DNA of 64,000 nucleotides from Halalkalibacter hemicellulosilyticusJCM 9152 (GCF_000513115.1 NZ_BAUU01000022.1:1-64000); one strand, 5' to 3'; shown: positions 42,335-53,274, numbered from the stretch's first letter. The notes: generated by a model not told the origin, from the sequence alone. Numbers and translations: made by a program.

Positions 42335-44638
42335 ATGCTTCGATACTTACCTCTTATTCCTTATATGGCAACGCTTGGACTTATTATTTCGTTACGAGGT
42401 CCAAGCATACTGCTGTATCTTCTTTTCCTTCCTATTCTCGTATTACTCCTTTCCAAAAAACACTCGTTTCGACCATTATTATTTATACTATTTTTACCTT
42501 TTTTGTTATTTGTATGTATTGGTTTTTATGTCAAAGACGATACGTCTGTATTTAATGGGGAAGAACAAGAGTTAGAAGGAACGATCATTCAAATTCCCCA
42601 AATAGACGGTGATCGAATGGCATTTCGCCTTCGAACGCTTGAAGGTGAACTGGTTGAGGTTCGGCTCTTTTTTTTAACGGAAGAAGAGAAGGAATACGCA
42701 TTAACGTATGGGCCTGGTGATATCTGTCAAATCAGTGGGGCGTTAACAACACCTAATCCCCCTACCAATTTTGCTCAGTTTAACTATCCGAGATATTTGA
42801 AAGAACATAATATGTATTGGGTATTACAAGCTGTTCATCTTCATTGTATACAGCCTTCAACTTATTCTATATCCGAGAGGCTACAACGCTGGCGTTGGCA
42901 TCACATGGAGAAATTGGAGCAGAATCTAAGCCCTGAAGTAGCGAGTGTCGTACATGCCCTCGTATTTGGAGATCGCACATTAATGGATGAATCTGTGTTA
43001 GAGGCATATCAACGACTAGGCGTCATTCATTTATTGGCTGTTTCGGGTATGCATGTAGGGTTAGTCGTTGCTGCTAGCTTTTACCTTATGATCCGATTTG
43101 GAATAACACGTGAACGAGCACTTGAATGCTTAATTGTTTTTTTACCTGTTTATATCGTGATTGCTGGTGCAGCTCCTTCAGTAATACGTGCAAGTTTTAT
43201 GACGATTGTCGTGCTGCTTTGTCTACGTCTAAAGCAAAAAATTCCCCCACTTATCGGCGTTACAGCTATATATCTCCTTTATTTATTTCTCTCACCTTAT
43301 TCCTTATTTCAGCTTGGTTTTCAGCTTTCTTTTCTTGTTTCCTATGGTTTGCTTTTATCAGCTAAAACGATTCGTAGCTATACCTCTTATTGGAGTCAAC
43401 TCATAGCTGTAACAATGATTTCACAACTACTTTCTCTTCCTATTTTGTTATGTCATGTGTATGAAATTGCGTGGCTTAGCTTACCTATGAATTTGTTTTT
43501 TATTCCACTCATTACATTCGTCTTTTTGCCTTTATCGTTTATTGGATTTATTATTTCGCTCTTTCTCCCCATTACTTTTAATGCTGCATTTTATGTATTA
43601 GAATGGATGGTTCCGCTTAGTCATCATATTTTAACGATGCTATCTAACAAGACATTTGCAACTATCGTTGTTGGTGAGCCTTCAGAGTGGATGGTTGTGT
43701 TTATGTATGTGGTCATTTTCTTTTCGCTGCTTTGCTTTGAAAGGCGAAGTAAACATTGGTGGAAATGGCCAAGTATTTTACTACTAGTTGTGCTAGTGAT
43801 TCAAATAGGAAAGCCGTATGTGGACTATCGTGCACATGTAACGATGATTGATGTTGGGCAAGGAGACAGTTTTTTAATTGAGCTGCCCTTTCGTCGAGGC
43901 GTGTATTTAATTGATACGGGAGGTCAGCTTACCTTTGTTAATGAACAATGGCGTGAACGTCGAGCCCCATTTGATGTAGGGAAAGATATTGTTGTACCTG
44001 AATTGAAGCAAAGAGGGATTGGTCGATTAGACGGTTTAATTCTGACTCATGGTCATGCTGATCATATTGGTGGAGTAGAAGCAGTAGTTAATATGATTCA
44101 AATAGATAAAGTGTTATACAGCTTTGGTGAAGTAGAAGGAGAGCTTGAGAAGAAAGTCTTAACGACATTAGCTCAGCACGGTACCGTTATTCATTTTGTT
44201 AAGGATGGTATGAGCTTTGAGAAGGATGGCGTGACATTTTATATATTAGCGCCAGTTGGACAGGAACAGGAGCTAAATGATCGTTCAATAGTATTGTATG
44301 TTGAATTGGAAGGAATGACGTTTCTATTTACAGGTGATCTAGAAGAAAGTGGAGAGCGTATGCTATTGCAACGCTATCCTGATTTGCAGGTTGATGTACT
44401 TAAAGTAGGTCATCATGGTAGTCGTACTTCGACGACTGCTCCGTTTTTAGAGCAATTGGATCCATATGCAGCATTTATTCCAGTAGGGCGCTCAAATCGC
44501 TATGATCATCCTCATGAAGAGGTCATTGAACGATTGGCGAATCATGGTGCGTTCATTTGGCGTAGTGATCAAGATGGAGCTGTTCGATTGACTATTCATA
44601 ATGGGAAGGTATCTATTACTAGGGCAATGATGCAATAG
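42335..44638 (+). CDS. comEC: ComEC DNA uptake channel protein
   Basis: A 767-residue polytopic protein starting at ATG 42335, four bases after comEB. N-terminal DUF4131 region (ELEGTIIQIPQIDGDRM), the central Competence domain with about eight membrane segments (LLAVSGMHVGLVVA, GAAPSVIRASFM), and a C-terminal metallo-beta-lactamase domain with HGHADHIGG and TGDLEESG, the expected nuclease module in Firmicutes. It forms the inner membrane channel for single-stranded DNA. Confidence 0.95.
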   Translation: MLRYLPLIPYMATLGLIISLRGPSILLYLLFLPILVLLLSKKHSFRPLLFILFLPFLLFVCIGFYVKDDTSVFNGEEQELEGTIIQIPQIDGDRMAFRLRTLEGELVEVRLFFLTEEEKEYALTYGPGDICQISGALTTPNPPTNFAQFNYPRYLKEHNMYWVLQAVHLHCIQPSTYSISERLQRWRWHHMEKLEQNLSPEVASVVHALVFGDRTLMDESVLEAYQRLGVIHLLAVSGMHVGLVVAASFYLMIRFGITRERALECLIVFLPVYIVIAGAAPSVIRASFMTIVVLLCLRLKQKIPPLIGVTAIYLLYLFLSPYSLFQLGFQLSFLVSYGLLLSAKTIRSYTSYWSQLIAVTMISQLLSLPILLCHVYEIAWLSLPMNLFFIPLITFVFLPLSFIGFIISLFLPITFNAAFYVLEWMVPLSHHILTMLSNKTFATIVVGEPSEWMVVFMYVVIFFSLLCFERRSKHWWKWPSILLLVVLVIQIGKPYVDYRAHVTMIDVGQGDSFLIELPFRRGVYLIDTGGQLTFVNEQWRERRAPFDVGKDIVVPELKQRGIGRLDGLILTHGHADHIGGVEAVVNMIQIDKVLYSFGEVEGELEKKVLTTLAQHGTVIHFVKDGMSFEKDGVTFYILAPVGQEQELNDRSIVLYVELEGMTFLFTGDLEESGERMLLQRYPDLQVDVLKVGHHGSRTSTTAPFLEQLDPYAAFIPVGRSNRYDHPHEEVIERLANHGAFIWRSDQDGAVRLTIHNGKVSITRAMMQ

Positions 44639-44701
44639 GAAAAGCCCACCTATGCATAAAAGCGATAGATGAGCCTCTCTTTACATTGCCTACTTTTGAT
44701 T

Positions 44702-44839
44702 TTAGAAACCAGAGAAAATATCAACAATTGATGCGATGATAAAAAGTGTGGCAAAAAAACCAAAAGATACAACAAAGGCAACACCAGAGTCAATTGCATC
44801 ATTTCGTTTACTTTGAACTTCTTTTTCAAATTGATTCAT
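44702..44839 (-). CDS. yqzM: YqzM small membrane protein
   Basis: A 45-residue protein too short for most gene callers. It reads MNQFEKEVQSKRNDAIDSGV, then a single membrane segment AFVVSFGFFATLFIIASIVD, then IFSGF; GGAGGGG precedes the ATG. The gene lies between comEC and holA as in B. subtilis. Function unknown. Confidence 0.9.
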   Translation of the reverse strand: MNQFEKEVQSKRNDAIDSGVAFVVSFGFFATLFIIASIVDIFSGF

Positions 44840-44841
44840 CT

Positions 44842-45279
44842 GGCACCCCTCCTTTTCCCTCATAAGTATAAGTGATGCGTAAAAAAAAAGCTAGACCGAT
44901 TCAATTAAAAGGAGTTGATTCAATGAATTGTTCAAGAAATCGTTCACATTTTTAAGTGAGATGAAGGGAAATTTCTTTGCTTCTTTCGTATCGTCGGCGA
45001 ATTGAAACAACTGTAAAGAGTTGTCACCTATAGTTTTAAATCGCATAGGATACTATAACTAGTGCAGGGGCGATTTATCGTTGTGAGTGTGATTACCCGG
45101 GGTCACAGTTCATGGCGTTTATTATAAATGGGGGCTTGGCTAATACGAGCTTAAGCCTCCTTTGCAAAACTTATACTTGTCATTTTTTCATGAATTGTCT
45201 AAGCTAAAGACACAAGTAGATGATTCCATGCGTAGCTTTTCCAATAGATGAAAAACTATGCATGCAAAATGGGGAATGA
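44842..45279. other. 438-base gap between yqzM and holA
   Basis: A 10-codon frame (ATG 44923) has a strong AAAAGGAG site. A 51-codon minus-strand frame (45046 to 44891) reads like protein but lacks a ribosome site. Two hairpins: GGGGGCTT/AAGCCTCC near 45130-45160, and CATGCGTAGCTTTTC with GAAAAACTATGCATG at 45227-45264, directly before holA. Confidence 0.4.
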
Positions 45280-46302
45280 ATGGTGTCTTATTTAACAATA
45301 AAAAAAGAAGTGGAAAAGGGAAAGATTGCTCCCGTATATTTCATGTATGGCCTGCAATCATTTCTAATGGAAGATATTATACAAGCTATCATTCGACAAC
45401 AGGTTGGCTCATCGGACGATCCTAATGTGATTACATATAATGTTCAGGAGACGTTAATTGACCTTGTGATTGAGGAGGCAGAAACAGTGCCTTTTTTCGG
45501 TGGGAATAAGGTGGTCATCGCAAAAGATTGTCTTTTTGTAACAAGTGCTAAACAAGATACAAAGCTTGATCATAATTTAAAGGTGCTTGAGCAATACTTG
45601 GAAAATCCTGTACCTGAAACAGTTCTTATTATTTGTGCACCTTATGAAAAACTAGATGAACGCAAAAAACTAACAAAGCGTTTGAAAAAGCAAACCGTCG
45701 TCGATTGTTCTCCATTTGATTTGAAAATGACAGAACAATGGCTAGAGGAACAAGTTAAAGCAAAAGGAGTTTCATTTGTTGGACAAGCGAAGGAAAGGTT
45801 AGTCGAGCGAGTAGGTATTCAGCTACTCCAGCTTTCGTCAGAAATAGAAAAGCTCACCTTATATGTTGGTGAACAAGGGGAGATAACGGAGGGGGTTGTA
45901 GACTTATTAGTTGCACGCTCACTTGAGCAGGATGTCTTTGCTCTAATTGAGTATGCAGTGACAAGGAGAGTGGATCGTGCATTAATCATTTATCATGATT
46001 TATTAAAATTGAAAGAGGAACCACTCAAGATTCTTGCCTTGATCGCGCGGCAAATTCGTATTTATTATCAAGTGAAAGAAATGTTAAAAAAATCTTTTTC
46101 ACAAGGTGAGATTGCATCGCAACTAAAGCTTCATCCGTATGTTGTTAAGTTAGCAAGTAAGCAAATAAGACGTTTTACAGAGGGTTTTTTACTACAAATG
46201 CTTGAAGCGATAGCAGATGTTGATTATGCGATTAAAACAGGAAAAATGGATAAGGTACTCGCTGTTGAATTATTATTAATGAAATTTTCTGAAGATGGAT
46301 AG
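45280..46302 (+). CDS. holA: DNA polymerase III delta subunit
   Basis: A 340-residue clamp-loader subunit. It begins GKIAPVYFMYGLQSFLMED (characteristic start), followed by VPFFGGNKVVIAKDC, and the C-terminal helical collar ARQIRIYYQVKEML, FTEGFLLQMLEAIADVDYAIKTG. Opens the beta clamp for loading. GGGGAATGA overlaps the ATG region. A bidirectional terminator at 46310-46338 separates it from convergent rpsT. Confidence 0.93.
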   Translation: MVSYLTIKKEVEKGKIAPVYFMYGLQSFLMEDIIQAIIRQQVGSSDDPNVITYNVQETLIDLVIEEAETVPFFGGNKVVIAKDCLFVTSAKQDTKLDHNLKVLEQYLENPVPETVLIICAPYEKLDERKKLTKRLKKQTVVDCSPFDLKMTEQWLEEQVKAKGVSFVGQAKERLVERVGIQLLQLSSEIEKLTLYVGEQGEITEGVVDLLVARSLEQDVFALIEYAVTRRVDRALIIYHDLLKLKEEPLKILALIARQIRIYYQVKEMLKKSFSQGEIASQLKLHPYVVKLASKQIRRFTEGFLLQMLEAIADVDYAIKTGKMDKVLAVELLLMKFSEDG

Positions 46303-46309
46303 AGAACAT

Positions 46310-46338
46310 AAAAAAACCGGCAGAAAGCCGGCTTTTTT
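46310..46338. terminator. Bidirectional terminator between holA and rpsT
   Basis: A-run, CCGGC, loop AGAAA, GCCGG, C, T-run: symmetric and suited to end both convergent genes. Confidence 0.85.
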
Positions 46339-46349
46339 ATTGCTTCTAG

Positions 46350-46616
46350 TTAGGCAGAAAGTCCGTTTAGACGCTTAGATAAGCGAGACTTTTGGCGAGA
46401 AGCGGCATTTTTATGGATAAGTCCTTTACTAGCTGCTTTATCAAGGCGCTTTACAGCATCTTTGAAAGCTACTGTAGCTGCTTCCTTTTCGCCAGCTTCT
46501 ACTTTTGCTTCAAATGTTTTGATTGAAGTACGAAGAGCTGATTTAACAGCGATGTTTTGAGCACGACGCTTGTCGTTTGTTTTTACACGCTTAATGGCTG
46601 ATTTAATATTTGGCAT
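46350..46616 (-). CDS. rpsT: Ribosomal protein S20
   Basis: An 88-residue, very basic helical protein: [20 protein letters not shown] start and [19 protein letters not shown] end are typical S20. AGGAGGTG precedes the ATG. It binds 16S rRNA early in 30S assembly. Confidence 0.97.
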   Translation of the reverse strand: MPNIKSAIKRVKTNDKRRAQNIAVKSALRTSIKTFEAKVEAGEKEAATVAFKDAVKRLDKAASKGLIHKNAASRQKSRLSKRLNGLSA

Positions 46617-46799
46617 TTATTTCACCTCCTGAGTCATCACCTATCATGAACGGTTCGAAACCTTGTATTCAGGCGATTCTACAACAAGAAGGATTTTACC
46701 AAAAACGGCGCTTAAATGCAATAGGAGAATGAAAACTGTCTGCTTAGCACACGCTATGATCATAGAAAAATTTTTGCTTGCTATTAAGGAGTGATCATT

Positions 46800-47912
46800 G
46801 TGACGGAAGAGTTAGATTTAAGCCGTTTCCAAATTCGTACAGATTTAGCTGTTGAGGCTCACCAAATTGCTGTTGAGGAACAAGAAAACAATGAACAAAG
46901 TGTCGATGTCACAGGTGTACAGATTGAAGAAGAAACTATTGATGATGTCACTATTACTCGAGTTACGATTGATGAAAAGGGTGCAGATCGATTAGGGAAG
47001 AAACCAGGACATTATTTAACATTTGAATCTCTAGGGATTCGTAAAAAAGATACCGATATTCAAGAGAAGATGGAGCGAGTGTTTGCAAATCAGTTTAGTG
47101 CATTCATGAAAGAGATCGGAATCGGGCCAAATGATACTTGTCTCATTGTCGGACTTGGTAATTGGAATGTAACACCAGATGCACTTGGTCCTATCGCTGT
47201 GGAGAACTTGCTTGTTACAAGACATTTATTTGAATTAGCTCCTGAGCAAGTAGAGGATGGTTTCCGTCCTGTTAGTGCAATATCTCCTGGGGTCATGGGG
47301 TTAACTGGAATAGAAACGAGCGATGTTATCTTTGGAGTAATTGAAAAAACGAAGCCTGATTTTGTCATTGCCATTGACGCCTTAGCCTCTCGTTCTATTA
47401 CGAGAGTCAACTCAACGATTCAAATAAGTGATACCGGCATTCACCCAGGCAGTGGGGTAGGAAATAAACGTAAAGAAATTAGTAAAGATATACTTGGAAT
47501 CCCTGTCATTGCTATTGGAATTCCAACGGTTGTCGATGCGGTTTCAATTACGAGTGATACGATTGATTATGTTCTGAAGCATTTCGGACGAGAAATTCGA
47601 GAAGGCAATCAGCCGTCAAGGTCACTTGCTCCAGCTGGTATGACATTTGGAGAGCGCCGTACATTGACAGAGGAAGACTTACCAGATGAGAAGAAGCGTG
47701 AAACGATCTTGGGAATGATCGGTACATTGCCAGAGCAGGAGAAGCGGCAGCTTATTCAAGAGGTCTTATCCCCGCTTGGTCATAATTTGATGGTGACGCC
47801 AAAGGAAGTGGATGTGTTTATTGATGATATGGCTAATGTGATTGCTCAAGGGTTAAACGCTGCTCTACATGAACATATTAATCAGCAAAATGTCGGTAGC
47901 TTTACTCATTAA
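46800..47912 (+). CDS. gpr: Spore germination protease GPR
   Basis: A 370-residue aspartate-type (A25) protease that degrades small acid-soluble spore proteins during germination. The N-terminal propeptide [18 protein letters not shown] is removed by self-processing late in sporulation. Active-site regions are [15 protein letters not shown] and [15 protein letters not shown] 46800 is chosen with AAGGAG seven bases before; the frame includes three more codons upstream within the ribosome site. spoIIP follows after a terminator. Confidence 0.95.
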   Translation: MTEELDLSRFQIRTDLAVEAHQIAVEEQENNEQSVDVTGVQIEEETIDDVTITRVTIDEKGADRLGKKPGHYLTFESLGIRKKDTDIQEKMERVFANQFSAFMKEIGIGPNDTCLIVGLGNWNVTPDALGPIAVENLLVTRHLFELAPEQVEDGFRPVSAISPGVMGLTGIETSDVIFGVIEKTKPDFVIAIDALASRSITRVNSTIQISDTGIHPGSGVGNKRKEISKDILGIPVIAIGIPTVVDAVSITSDTIDYVLKHFGREIREGNQPSRSLAPAGMTFGERRTLTEEDLPDEKKRETILGMIGTLPEQEKRQLIQEVLSPLGHNLMVTPKEVDVFIDDMANVIAQGLNAALHEHINQQNVGSFTH

Positions 47913-47942
47913 TGTTACTTAGTTAAATATGGTGAATGATAG

Positions 47943-47985
47943 GCTACGAAGAAGGTTGCTCCTACCTTCTTCGTAGCTTTTTTTG
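47943..47985 (+). terminator. Terminator after gpr
   Basis: Perfect 14-bp stem GCTACGAAGAAGGT / ACCTTCTTCGTAGC with a 7-base loop and TTTTTTT. Confidence 0.9.
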
Positions 47986-48131
47986 ATGAACTACAAAATC
48001 AACTTAAATATAACTTTGCTATTTTCTTAGTTCTTTTTTTCACTCACATTCATATGGTGGAATGAGGTCGTTTCTTTTACTTAACGTATTGATGTTGTTT
48101 TCAATGTAGCTAACTGATAGGAGATGAGACG

Positions 48132-49301
48132 ATGAGAAAGAAAAGACAGTTAAGGTTTGGTGTCGGTGTAAACCGGACAAGCATAAAGAAGCTATTTTCA
48201 TTATTTATTATTGGGATAATGGGATTATTTATTTTCACTGGTATTCTTACTTCGTTTGAACCAGGACATGGACTAGCCTCGAATCAAATTCATGAATGGT
48301 CATCAACGATTAAAGGGGAGCATTTTCTGTACTTATTAGGAATGGAAAATCATCATTTTCATTCCGTTTTGCCAGATGATAGCGAGCCCCCTAGTATTAG
48401 CTCTGTGTTGTTTGAAATCGCTACAAGCATTACTCCAAATGATCCTAGAAGTTTACTCGGAAGGGAGCTACCTGGGTTTGCTTTATTTGATGGTAGTATC
48501 TTAATAGCTGGGGAAGGAACGGATTATACGAATATACCTGTGGAATCAGCCCCGCCGATGGATGTCATCTTAGCAGAGCGTGAGGCGACACAGGAAAGCT
48601 TAGAACGTCTTGAACAATTAGAGCGAGAGCGTGAAGAGATAGAAGAATCAACGGATGGACGCAAGGTTGTTCACATTATTCATTCTCATAATACGGAATC
48701 GTTCTTACCTGAATTAGAAACAAATGAACCAAATGAAGCATTTCACAATAAAGTGAATATTACACTAGTGGGAGAGAAGTTATCTCAGGAATTAGAAAAG
48801 CGTGGGATAGGAACAGAGGTAGAGGAACGGGATATCCAGGAGAATTTGCGAGAGAAAGGTTGGAATTATCCACAATCGTATGATGCTTCAAGAAATTTTG
48901 TTGAAGAAGCTATGCAGGAAAATAGTGATCTGCAATATTTCTTTGATATCCATCGTGACTCTCTTCCAAGGGATCGCACGACCGTAACGATTAATAACGA
49001 AGAATTTGCACGAACAGTATTCGTTATTGGTGGAAATCATGAAAACTATGAAGAGAATTATCAGCTTGCAAAATCACTCCATAATGAATTGGAAGAGCAT
49101 TACCCAGGATTAAGCCGTGGTGTTATATTAAAAGATGGTCCTTATACGAATGGACGATTTAACCAGGATTTATCAAGTAATTCGGTATTAATCGAATTCG
49201 GAGGAGTAGAAAACACATTAGAAGAAACATATCGTGCTGCAGAGGCTGTAGCGGAAGTATTTGCTGAATTTTATTGGGATCATCATGCCGTAGATGGATA
49301 G
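48132..49301 (+). CDS. spoIIP: Stage II sporulation protein P
   Basis: A 389-residue peptidoglycan amidase/endopeptidase needed for forespore engulfment, acting with SpoIID and SpoIIM. A membrane anchor at residues 18-40 is followed by a linker, an unusual Glu/Arg-rich coil (REATQESLERLEQLEREREE), and the catalytic domain with HIIHSHNTESF, YFFDIHRDS and LIEFGG. Expression is expected in the mother cell and forespore. Confidence 0.93.
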   Translation: MRKKRQLRFGVGVNRTSIKKLFSLFIIGIMGLFIFTGILTSFEPGHGLASNQIHEWSSTIKGEHFLYLLGMENHHFHSVLPDDSEPPSISSVLFEIATSITPNDPRSLLGRELPGFALFDGSILIAGEGTDYTNIPVESAPPMDVILAEREATQESLERLEQLEREREEIEESTDGRKVVHIIHSHNTESFLPELETNEPNEAFHNKVNITLVGEKLSQELEKRGIGTEVEERDIQENLREKGWNYPQSYDASRNFVEEAMQENSDLQYFFDIHRDSLPRDRTTVTINNEEFARTVFVIGGNHENYEENYQLAKSLHNELEEHYPGLSRGVILKDGPYTNGRFNQDLSSNSVLIEFGGVENTLEETYRAAEAVAEVFAEFYWDHHAVDG

Positions 49302-49311
49302 GAGGATCAAA

Positions 49312-49635
49312 ATGAAACGAGCTCTATTATCAATCGCTGTTGTCAGTTTGTTCCTTTTATTTGGAATATTGCTTGGTGTTCAGCTTGTAAGTGAAGAACT
49401 TGGAATAGATAAGCCTATCCCGCTTGAGATGAATCAAATCGAAACGAAGCTTCAAAATGAAAGCTATGAAGAGATAGTGGATAAAGGAGAAAAGGTGGAA
49501 GAGATAGGGCGGTTTAATTTTTTCTCAGATCTAGGAGAAGGGATAGCAACTGGTTTAAATAAATTGAGTCGAGCTTGTCTTTCAAGAATGGTTTCTACGA
49601 TTTATTATTTGAACGGTAATGAGGCTTCAAATTAA
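49312..49635 (+). CDS. yqxA: YqxA, DUF3679 protein
   Basis: A 107-residue protein with an N-terminal membrane segment (LLSIAVVSLFLLFGILLGVQ) and the DUF3679 segment FNFFSDLGEGIATGLNKLSR. ATAGGAGG lies before ATG 49312, 10 bases after the spoIIP stop. It is the conserved neighbour of spoIIP; function unknown, probably sporulation. Confidence 0.88.
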   Translation: MKRALLSIAVVSLFLLFGILLGVQLVSEELGIDKPIPLEMNQIETKLQNESYEEIVDKGEKVEEIGRFNFFSDLGEGIATGLNKLSRACLSRMVSTIYYLNGNEASN

Positions 49636-49765
49636 AAGGATGAGAAAGTATAATGATTGCGAATGTAAATAGTTTCCACCTTGTTTGATATTGATGCTAT
49701 TGAAAAGGTACAAATCCATGTTTAATACCTTTAATTGGATTAGTAGTGGCTTTACTCATTGCTCG

Positions 49766-49799
49766 CCTGATACGAGAAACCGACTCGTATCAGGTTTTT
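49766..49799 (+). terminator. Terminator after yqxA
   Basis: Perfect 11-bp stem CCTGATACGAG / CTCGTATCAGG with a 7-base loop and TTTTT. It lies in the 334-base gap before lepA, which otherwise only contains the lepA promoter. Confidence 0.9.
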
Positions 49800-49901
49800 C
49801 AAAATAGGTAACGGTTTGGCACATTGATTAAAGAACACCGAAAAAGGAAAAAAGTTTTCAACCTCCTTCAACCTACTTTCTTAAGTAGCTTTTATTCTTA
49901 G

Positions 49902-49930
49902 TTGATAGATAAGTGGGTGAAAGGTATAAT
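49902..49930 (+). promoter_or_regulatory. Promoter of lepA
   Basis: TTGATA (49902-49907), 17-base spacer, TATAAT (49925-49930), 40 bases before the start. Confidence 0.8.
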
Positions 49931-49969
49931 ACAGTGTAGTGTTCTGTACGATTTTGTAGGAGTGATCAT

Positions 49970-51793
49970 GTGATGAATAATGAACAGCGGTTAGCGCGAC
50001 AATCAAGGATAAGGAACTTTTCCATTATCGCGCACATTGACCACGGGAAATCAACACTTGCAGACCGAATTTTGGAGCAGACGGGTGCATTGACTGACCG
50101 TGAAATGAAAGATCAAACGCTAGATGCAATGGATTTAGAACGTGAACGAGGGATTACAATTAAGTTAAATGCTGTTCAGTTAACGTATAAGGCTCAAGAT
50201 GGGGAAGAATACATCTTTCATTTAATTGATACGCCTGGACATGTCGATTTTACATATGAAGTGTCACGTAGTTTAGCGGCCTGTGAGGGGGCGTTGCTTA
50301 TCGTTGATGCGGCTCAAGGAATTGAAGCGCAAACGTTAGCGAATGTCTATTTGGCGCTTGACAATGATTTGGAAATCCTGCCGGTCATAAATAAAATTGA
50401 CTTGCCGAGTGCTGAGCCTGATCGAGTGAAACAAGAGGTTGAAGATGTGATTGGATTAGATGCATCAGGAGCTGTATTGGCATCAGCGAAAAATGGAATA
50501 GGAATTGAGGAAATATTAGAGCAAGTTGTGGAGCTAGTTCCAGCACCTCAAGGTAATCCACAAGCACCATTGCAAGCGTTGATTTTCGATTCATTGTATG
50601 ACTCGTATCGGGGTGTAATTGCTTATATACGAATTGTTGAGGGAACGGTTAAGCCGGGTCAGAAGATTAAAATGATGGCAACTGGTAAGGAGTTTGAAGT
50701 TCAAGAAATTGGAGTCTTCACTCCAAAGGCTGAGAAACGTGACGAATTAACGGTTGGAGATGTTGGGTTTTTAACGGCGTCCATTAAAAATGTGAGTGAT
50801 ACACGTGTAGGGGATACGATTACTGACGCAATGAGACCTGCAGATGGGCCATTACCAGGATATCGACGTATGAACCCGATGGTTTATTGTGGGCTGTATC
50901 CAGTTGATACAAATGATTACAATGATTTACGAGAAGCGTTGGAGCGTTTAGAATTAAATGATGCTTCGTTACAATATGAGCCTGAGACATCACAAGCATT
51001 AGGTTTTGGTTTCCGTTGTGGCTTTTTAGGGCTTCTCCATATGGAAATTATACAAGAGCGTATTGAACGTGAATTTGGGATTACGTTAATTACAACCGCA
51101 CCAAGTGTTGTTTATAAAGTATTGACGACAAGTGGGGAAGAGGTAACGATCGATAACCCTTCCAATATGCCCGACACACAAAAGATTGATCAAGTGGAGG
51201 AGCCGTATGTGAAAGCAAAAATTATGGTGCCAAATGAATTTGTTGGTGCGATTATGGAGCTTTGTCAAGGAAAGCGCGGTATCTTCATTGATATGCAGTA
51301 TTTAGATGATATACGCGTGCAAATTGTGTATGAGATTCCATTATCGGAAATCGTCTATGATTTCTTTGATCAATTGAAATCAAGTACGAAAGGGTATGCG
51401 TCTTTTGACTATGAATTAATTGGATATAAACCTTCGAAGCTCGTTAAGATGGATATTTTACTTAATGGTGAGAAGGTTGATGCTCTTTCTGTTATTGTTC
51501 ACCGGGATTTTGCATTTGAACGTGGAAAGGCGATCGTTGAAAAACTAAAGGAATTAATCCCTCGTCAACAATTTGAAGTTCCGGTGCAAGCAAGTATTGG
51601 AACGAAAATTATTGCCAGGTCAACAATTAAAGCGATTCGTAAGAACGTGTTGGCAAAATGTTACGGTGGCGATATTTCTCGTAAACGTAAGCTACTTGAA
51701 AAGCAAAAAGAAGGTAAGAAGCGGATGAAATCAGTAGGAAATGTCGAAGTACCGCAGGAAGCCTTTATGGCTGTTTTGCGTATGGATGATTAA
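49970..51793 (+). CDS. lepA: Elongation factor 4 (LepA)
   Basis: A 607-residue translational GTPase that acts on stalled or misfolded ribosomal states. G1 AHIDHGKST, switch [10 protein letters not shown]3 DTPGHVDF, G4 NKIDLPSA are intact, followed by EF-G-like domains II, III and V, and the LepA-only C-terminal domain ending [20 protein letters not shown]. Start at GTG 49970 or ATG 49973, after TAGGAG. Confidence 0.97.
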   Translation: MMNNEQRLARQSRIRNFSIIAHIDHGKSTLADRILEQTGALTDREMKDQTLDAMDLERERGITIKLNAVQLTYKAQDGEEYIFHLIDTPGHVDFTYEVSRSLAACEGALLIVDAAQGIEAQTLANVYLALDNDLEILPVINKIDLPSAEPDRVKQEVEDVIGLDASGAVLASAKNGIGIEEILEQVVELVPAPQGNPQAPLQALIFDSLYDSYRGVIAYIRIVEGTVKPGQKIKMMATGKEFEVQEIGVFTPKAEKRDELTVGDVGFLTASIKNVSDTRVGDTITDAMRPADGPLPGYRRMNPMVYCGLYPVDTNDYNDLREALERLELNDASLQYEPETSQALGFGFRCGFLGLLHMEIIQERIEREFGITLITTAPSVVYKVLTTSGEEVTIDNPSNMPDTQKIDQVEEPYVKAKIMVPNEFVGAIMELCQGKRGIFIDMQYLDDIRVQIVYEIPLSEIVYDFFDQLKSSTKGYASFDYELIGYKPSKLVKMDILLNGEKVDALSVIVHRDFAFERGKAIVEKLKELIPRQQFEVPVQASIGTKIIARSTIKAIRKNVLAKCYGGDISRKRKLLEKQKEGKKRMKSVGNVEVPQEAFMAVLRMDD

Positions 51794-51882
51794 AGGATTA
51801 GAAGAAACTAATAGAGTGATTCGTATTTCTATCGAATGAATAGTGTGTCAATCTCCAAACGAAACGCATAGATTTCAAATTT

Positions 51883-51931
51883 AACTGCACTCCAATATGT
51901 AGGACTAACCTAACATTGGAGTGCAGTTTTT
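51883..51931. terminator. Terminator between lepA and the DUF3231 gene
   Basis: Perfect 14-bp stem AACTGCACTCCAAT / ATTGGAGTGCAGTT with an 18-base loop, T-run on the right for lepA and T-rich on the complementary strand. Confidence 0.85.
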
Positions 51932-52010
51932 ATGGTTTTGTGATCAGATAACTTAAGGTGATACTCTGAGAAGTCGAGTATACTTTTTGAATGCTATTAT
52001 GTTCAACATT

Positions 52011-53006
52011 TTATTTGATTAAATTCTTTCGATTAGCAGAGATAGGTGGAAGCTCTAACCAACCATTATGAATCATTAGCTCTGCACCATCTTCGGCATA
52101 AAGGCCGACATTGGCTAGTTGCTTTGAATATTTTGCAGCAATATCCCTACGGAAACTTAAAGCGATAGACCCGCCTATATTAGCTAAGGAGATAGCTGTT
52201 ATCGTATTTGTTTGAAACATCATAAGTTTATCCGAAAAAACAGGAACTGTAACATCTGTCACTTCAGCATCCCATGTCATAGGTGCAGGTAAATTACTTT
52301 CTTCTAAAAGAGTTTGTAGCGCACTTAAAATGCTTTTCGATAATTCTACTCCCCTTAAGAAGTGCTTTCTCACTTTTTCTATTTGAGATGTTTGCGCGAA
52401 TCCAAGTAATAAAGATTTACCATGTATGTTATTCGTGTAATTCATATATATGTGTGTAATTTCTTCTGCTGTTAACGGTCTTCTTTCTCCAAGCCATCCC
52501 TTTAGGAAGTTCTCGTTTTTAATTAATTCAGGTTCCTTCGGAGTAGGCAAATGTGGGGGACGAACAAATATACCTTTATTTAGTAATAATTGTTTTGTGG
52601 CATCTTCTATTGCTACAGCATCGGTTAAATATTTGTTATATAGCTTTCTGATATCTTCTCGTGCAGCCGCGGAGATGGCAGCTCCATTTGATGCAATTCC
52701 AGCTTTGCTTAAGCTCCTAATGAAATAGAGAAAGTATGTATCAGAAAATAATCGAGGTGCATTCAAATTTACATCTTCTAACGAGAAGCCAATTGGAATT
52801 GGAAAGTCTTCACGCTTAAAAATAGTTTCTAATTCCATTAAATGATTCTGTGAGGTAGTTAATGTTAATTTAATGATTGATTTAATTTCTGAATCTTCTA
52901 CTTTAGCTAAAAAGTACTTTAACATGGGAATACTTGCGCTTTCGGTCATATAACTAGACCAAAGAGAACCAATTTCTGTCGCAGTTAACCTTATGTGCTC
53001 ACTCAC
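52011..53006 (-). CDS. DUF3231 family protein, copy 2
   Basis: A 331-residue paralogue of the protein at 14553-15545, colinear along its length: LTATEIGSLWSSYMTES at residues 7-23, REDFPIPIGFSLEDVNLNAP, and AAREDIRKLYNKYLTDAV. Two helical halves; function not established. GTG 53006 with GGAGGG upstream. It is placed on the opposite strand between lepA and hemW, which are adjacent in B. subtilis, so it is an insertion into conserved gene order. Confidence 0.8.
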   Translation of the reverse strand: MSEHIRLTATEIGSLWSSYMTESASIPMLKYFLAKVEDSEIKSIIKLTLTTSQNHLMELETIFKREDFPIPIGFSLEDVNLNAPRLFSDTYFLYFIRSLSKAGIASNGAAISAAAREDIRKLYNKYLTDAVAIEDATKQLLLNKGIFVRPPHLPTPKEPELIKNENFLKGWLGERRPLTAEEITHIYMNYTNNIHGKSLLLGFAQTSQIEKVRKHFLRGVELSKSILSALQTLLEESNLPAPMTWDAEVTDVTVPVFSDKLMMFQTNTITAISLANIGGSIALSFRRDIAAKYSKQLANVGLYAEDGAELMIHNGWLELPPISANRKNLIK

Positions 53007-53274
53007 TTTATTACCCTCCTGATTTTTTACGAATAAATATATTTTTGCCTATAATTTACATATTATGTATCGATTTGAAAAGGATTGAACTTATATGGAA
53101 AAAAGTGCTGAGTAGAATATTTTACAATTCATACAAGAGAAGTATTTTAACCTTATAAAATAACAGATCATTTAGTTGCTAGATTCGATTAGATACTTTA
53201 GAATACAAATGGAGATACAATTTTGTTAGTGAAAGCATTTATGGCTATTCTATCAATGGGTGATTAAATCAAAT

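Noticed and set aside
44891-45046. A 51-codon minus-strand frame with protein-like composition
   Set aside because: No ribosome site before the ATG, an in-frame stop shortly upstream, and no recognised similarity; kept only as a remark in the gap entry.
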